Assembly: GCA_020425835.1 (NCBI GenBank)
Contig: JAGQRC010000026.1
Coordinates: forward strand, 1 to 14,123
Reading direction: 5' to 3'
DNA: 14,123 nt
Origin: Planctomycetota bacterium
Lineage (GTDB): Bacteria; Planctomycetota; UBA8108; UBA1146; JAJFFE01
Shown one piece after another: positions 12,500 through 14,123 of this stretch. The notes under the pieces are model-generated. The model ran no database searches, was not told the DNA's origin, and saw nothing but the letters and a program-made list of their open reading frames with translations. Made by a program: the position numbers and the translations under genes. Within the stretch, counting starts at the first letter, position 1; every line of letters starts with the position of its first letter.

Positions 12500-14123
12500 A
12501 CGCGACGTCGACCTGGAGATTGTCGACGATGAAGTCGCGGCGCTCGGGAGTGTTCTTGCCCATGAAGAAAGTGAGACAGCGTTCGACCTCGCTGAGGTCT
12601 CGGAAACGAACCTGCTCGAGGCGCATGTCGTCCCCGATGAACTGCCCGAACTCCTTCGGGTTGATCTCACCGAGCCCCTTGAACCGGGTGACCTCGGGGT
12701 TGGAGATCTCGGCCAGCGCGGTGTCTCGCTCCGATTCGCTGTAGCAGTATCGAGTCACCTTCTTGTTGCGAACTCGGAACAGGGGAGTCTCCAGAATGTA
12801 GACGTGCCCCTTGGTCACGAGCTCCTCGAAGTAGCGAAGGAAGTAGGTGATCAGCAGGTTCCGGATGTGCATTCCGTCGACATCGGCGTCGGTGGCGATC
12901 ACCACTCGGTTGTAGCGGAGACCCTCGAGGCCATCCTCGATCCCGAGCGCCTGCATGATGTTGTAGAGCTCCTCGTTGCGGTAGATCGCGTCCCGCTTCA
13001 ACCCGAAGGTGTTCAGCGGTTTCCCCTTGAGGCGGAAGATCGCCTGGGTGTGCACGTTTCGCGACTGCACCATCGCGCCGCCGGCGGAGTCTCCCTCGGT
13101 GAGGAAGATCGTGGAGTCGTCGCCGAGCTTGCCGGAGCCGTAGTGGGACTTGCAGTCGGTGAGCTTCGGGATCCGGATCGCGACCTTCTTCGCGCGCTCC
13201 TTCGCCTCCTTCTTGATCGCCGAGAGCTCCTTGCGGAGGCGCTCGTTGGCGCGGATCTTCTCGAGCATCGCGTCGGCGGCGACCTTGTGCTTGTGGAGCC
13301 AGACGAGCAGCTCCTGTTTGACCTCCTGCACGATCCACGGGCGGACGTCGGTGGAGCCGAGCTTGTTCTTGGTCTGGCTCTCGAAGACGGGGTCCTGCAC
13401 CTTCACCGCGACGGCGCCGATCATGCCGTCGCGCACGTCCTCGGGAGAGAACGCCACGCCGGAGAACTCCTGCACCCCCTTCAGGACGCCCTCGCGGAAC
13501 GCGGACTGGTGGGTGCCGCCGTCGTTCGTGTACTGCCCGTTCACGAACGAGTAGTAGTTCTCGCCGTACTCGCCGGAGTGGGTGAACGCGAACTCCAGCC
13601 GGTCGCCCTGGAAGTGGACGACCTCGTAGAGCGGCCGCGTCTCCCCCATCTCCTTGCGCAGGAGGTCCTTCAGCCCCTCCTTGCTCTTGTAGACGTTGCC
13701 GTTGTAGAGCAGCGAGAGGCCGGTGTTCAGGAAGGCGTAGTACTGAAGCCGGTTGTCGATGTACTTCTCGACCCACTCGTACTTGCCGAAGATCTCGGTG
13801 TCGGGGACGAACGACACCTGGGTGCCGCGGTCCGCGTCCGGCGCGCGCCCCTTCTTCTCCTTCTTGAGCTCGCCGCGCTCGAAGCTGGCGGTGACGAACT
13901 TCCCCTCGCGCCACGAGGTGACCTCGAAGTCGGAGGAGAGCGCGTTCACCGCCTTGGTGCCCACGCCGTTCAGGCCGACGGAGAACTGGAAGACGTCGTC
14001 GTTGTACTTGGCGCCGGTATTGATTTGGCTGGCGCATTCCACCAGCTTGCCGTGGGGAATGCCTCGTCCATAATCGCGGACCGTGACATCCTGGCCATCC
14101 AGCATGACCTCAATGATCTTGCC
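12498..14123 (-). CDS. parE: Type II DNA topoisomerase subunit B (ParE-like, 5' end cut by window edge)
   Basis: ATPase and TOPRIM subunit of topoisomerase IV/gyrase; 541 codons are visible and the first part of the ATPase domain lies beyond the right edge. The first visible ATG (14105) is internal: the six codons before it read GKIIEV in frame and continue the GHKL fold. Visible motifs in order: 'RDYGRGIPHG' (GHKL nucleotide-binding turn), 'GLNGVGTKAVNALS' (glycine-rich ATP lid), 'SQTKNKLGS' (lysine contacting the ATP phosphate), TOPRIM glutamate in 'LTEGDSAGG' (near 13078-13100), the acidic pair in 'TDADVDG' (near 12874-12894), and 'RFKGLGEINPKEFG' at the C-terminal side. The subunit ends soon after, as in compact ParE. 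It lies 12 nt upstream of the subunit A gene. The compact partner favours topoisomerase IV over gyrase, but sequence alone does not settle it. Confidence 0.94.
   Translation of the reverse strand, partial: GKIIEVMLDGQDVTVRDYGRGIPHGKLVECASQINTGAKYNDDVFQFSVGLNGVGTKAVNALSSDFEVTSWREGKFVTASFERGELKKEKKGRAPDADRGTQVSFVPDTEIFGKYEWVEKYIDNRLQYYAFLNTGLSLLYNGNVYKSKEGLKDLLRKEMGETRPLYEVVHFQGDRLEFAFTHSGEYGENYYSFVNGQYTNDGGTHQSAFREGVLKGVQEFSGVAFSPEDVRDGMIGAVAVKVQDPVFESQTKNKLGSTDVRPWIVQEVKQELLVWLHKHKVAADAMLEKIRANERLRKELSAIKKEAKERAKKVAIRIPKLTDCKSHYGSGKLGDDSTIFLTEGDSAGGAMVQSRNVHTQAIFRLKGKPLNTFGLKRDAIYRNEELYNIMQALGIEDGLEGLRYNRVVIATDADVDGMHIRNLLITYFLRYFEELVTKGHVYILETPLFRVRNKKVTRYCYSESERDTALAEISNPEVTRFKGLGEINPKEFGQFIGDDMRLEQVRFRDLSEVERCLTFFMGKNTPERRDFIVDNLQVDVA

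Overview
The window is dense, GC-rich bacterial DNA with short intergenic gaps. Nearly all genes lie on the minus strand. The type II topoisomerase pair at the right end has the compact subunit A and ParE-like subunit B that I associate with the PVC superphylum. The anti-sigma N-terminus with a 'YLLGE' helix, fused to a YfbK-type VWA protein, is a pattern I associate with Planctomycetota. My inference is therefore a planctomycete or other PVC bacterium. This rests on family resemblance only, and no marker RNA is present.

Layout, read in the direction of transcription (right to left for the minus strand). (1) 14123-10575: the 5'-truncated topoisomerase subunit B gene (parE-like) and the subunit A gene (parC-like), 12 nt apart. 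(2) 10568-9981: a plus-strand NUDIX hydrolase gene, convergent with the subunit A gene (6 nt gap) and divergent from the aminopeptidase gene. (3) 9862-5009: a compact operon of an M29 aminopeptidase, an unusual ABC-F protein with three complete ATPase domains, and a zinc-dependent MDR dehydrogenase (gaps of 9 and 3 nt). (4) 4903-1338: an ECF sigma factor with a TTG start, translationally coupled by an ATGA overlap to a 1004-aa membrane protein that joins an anti-sigma-like N-terminus to a YfbK-type von Willebrand A module. A strong hairpin terminator follows. (5) 1171-1: a UPF0173-type metallo-beta-lactamase-fold hydrolase coupled by a GTGA overlap to a diacylglycerol/lipid kinase gene that runs off the left edge.

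The two observations most worth pursuing are the three-ATPase ABC-F protein and the sigma/anti-sigma-VWA pair. The ABC-F protein reads as one ABC-F joined to a Uup-type protein inside a conserved Walker B segment. In the sigma pair, a MIDAS-type VWA domain sits on the far side of the membrane from the presumed sigma-binding segment. I see no CRISPR array, mobile element, tRNA or rRNA. No gap between genes exceeds 170 bases.
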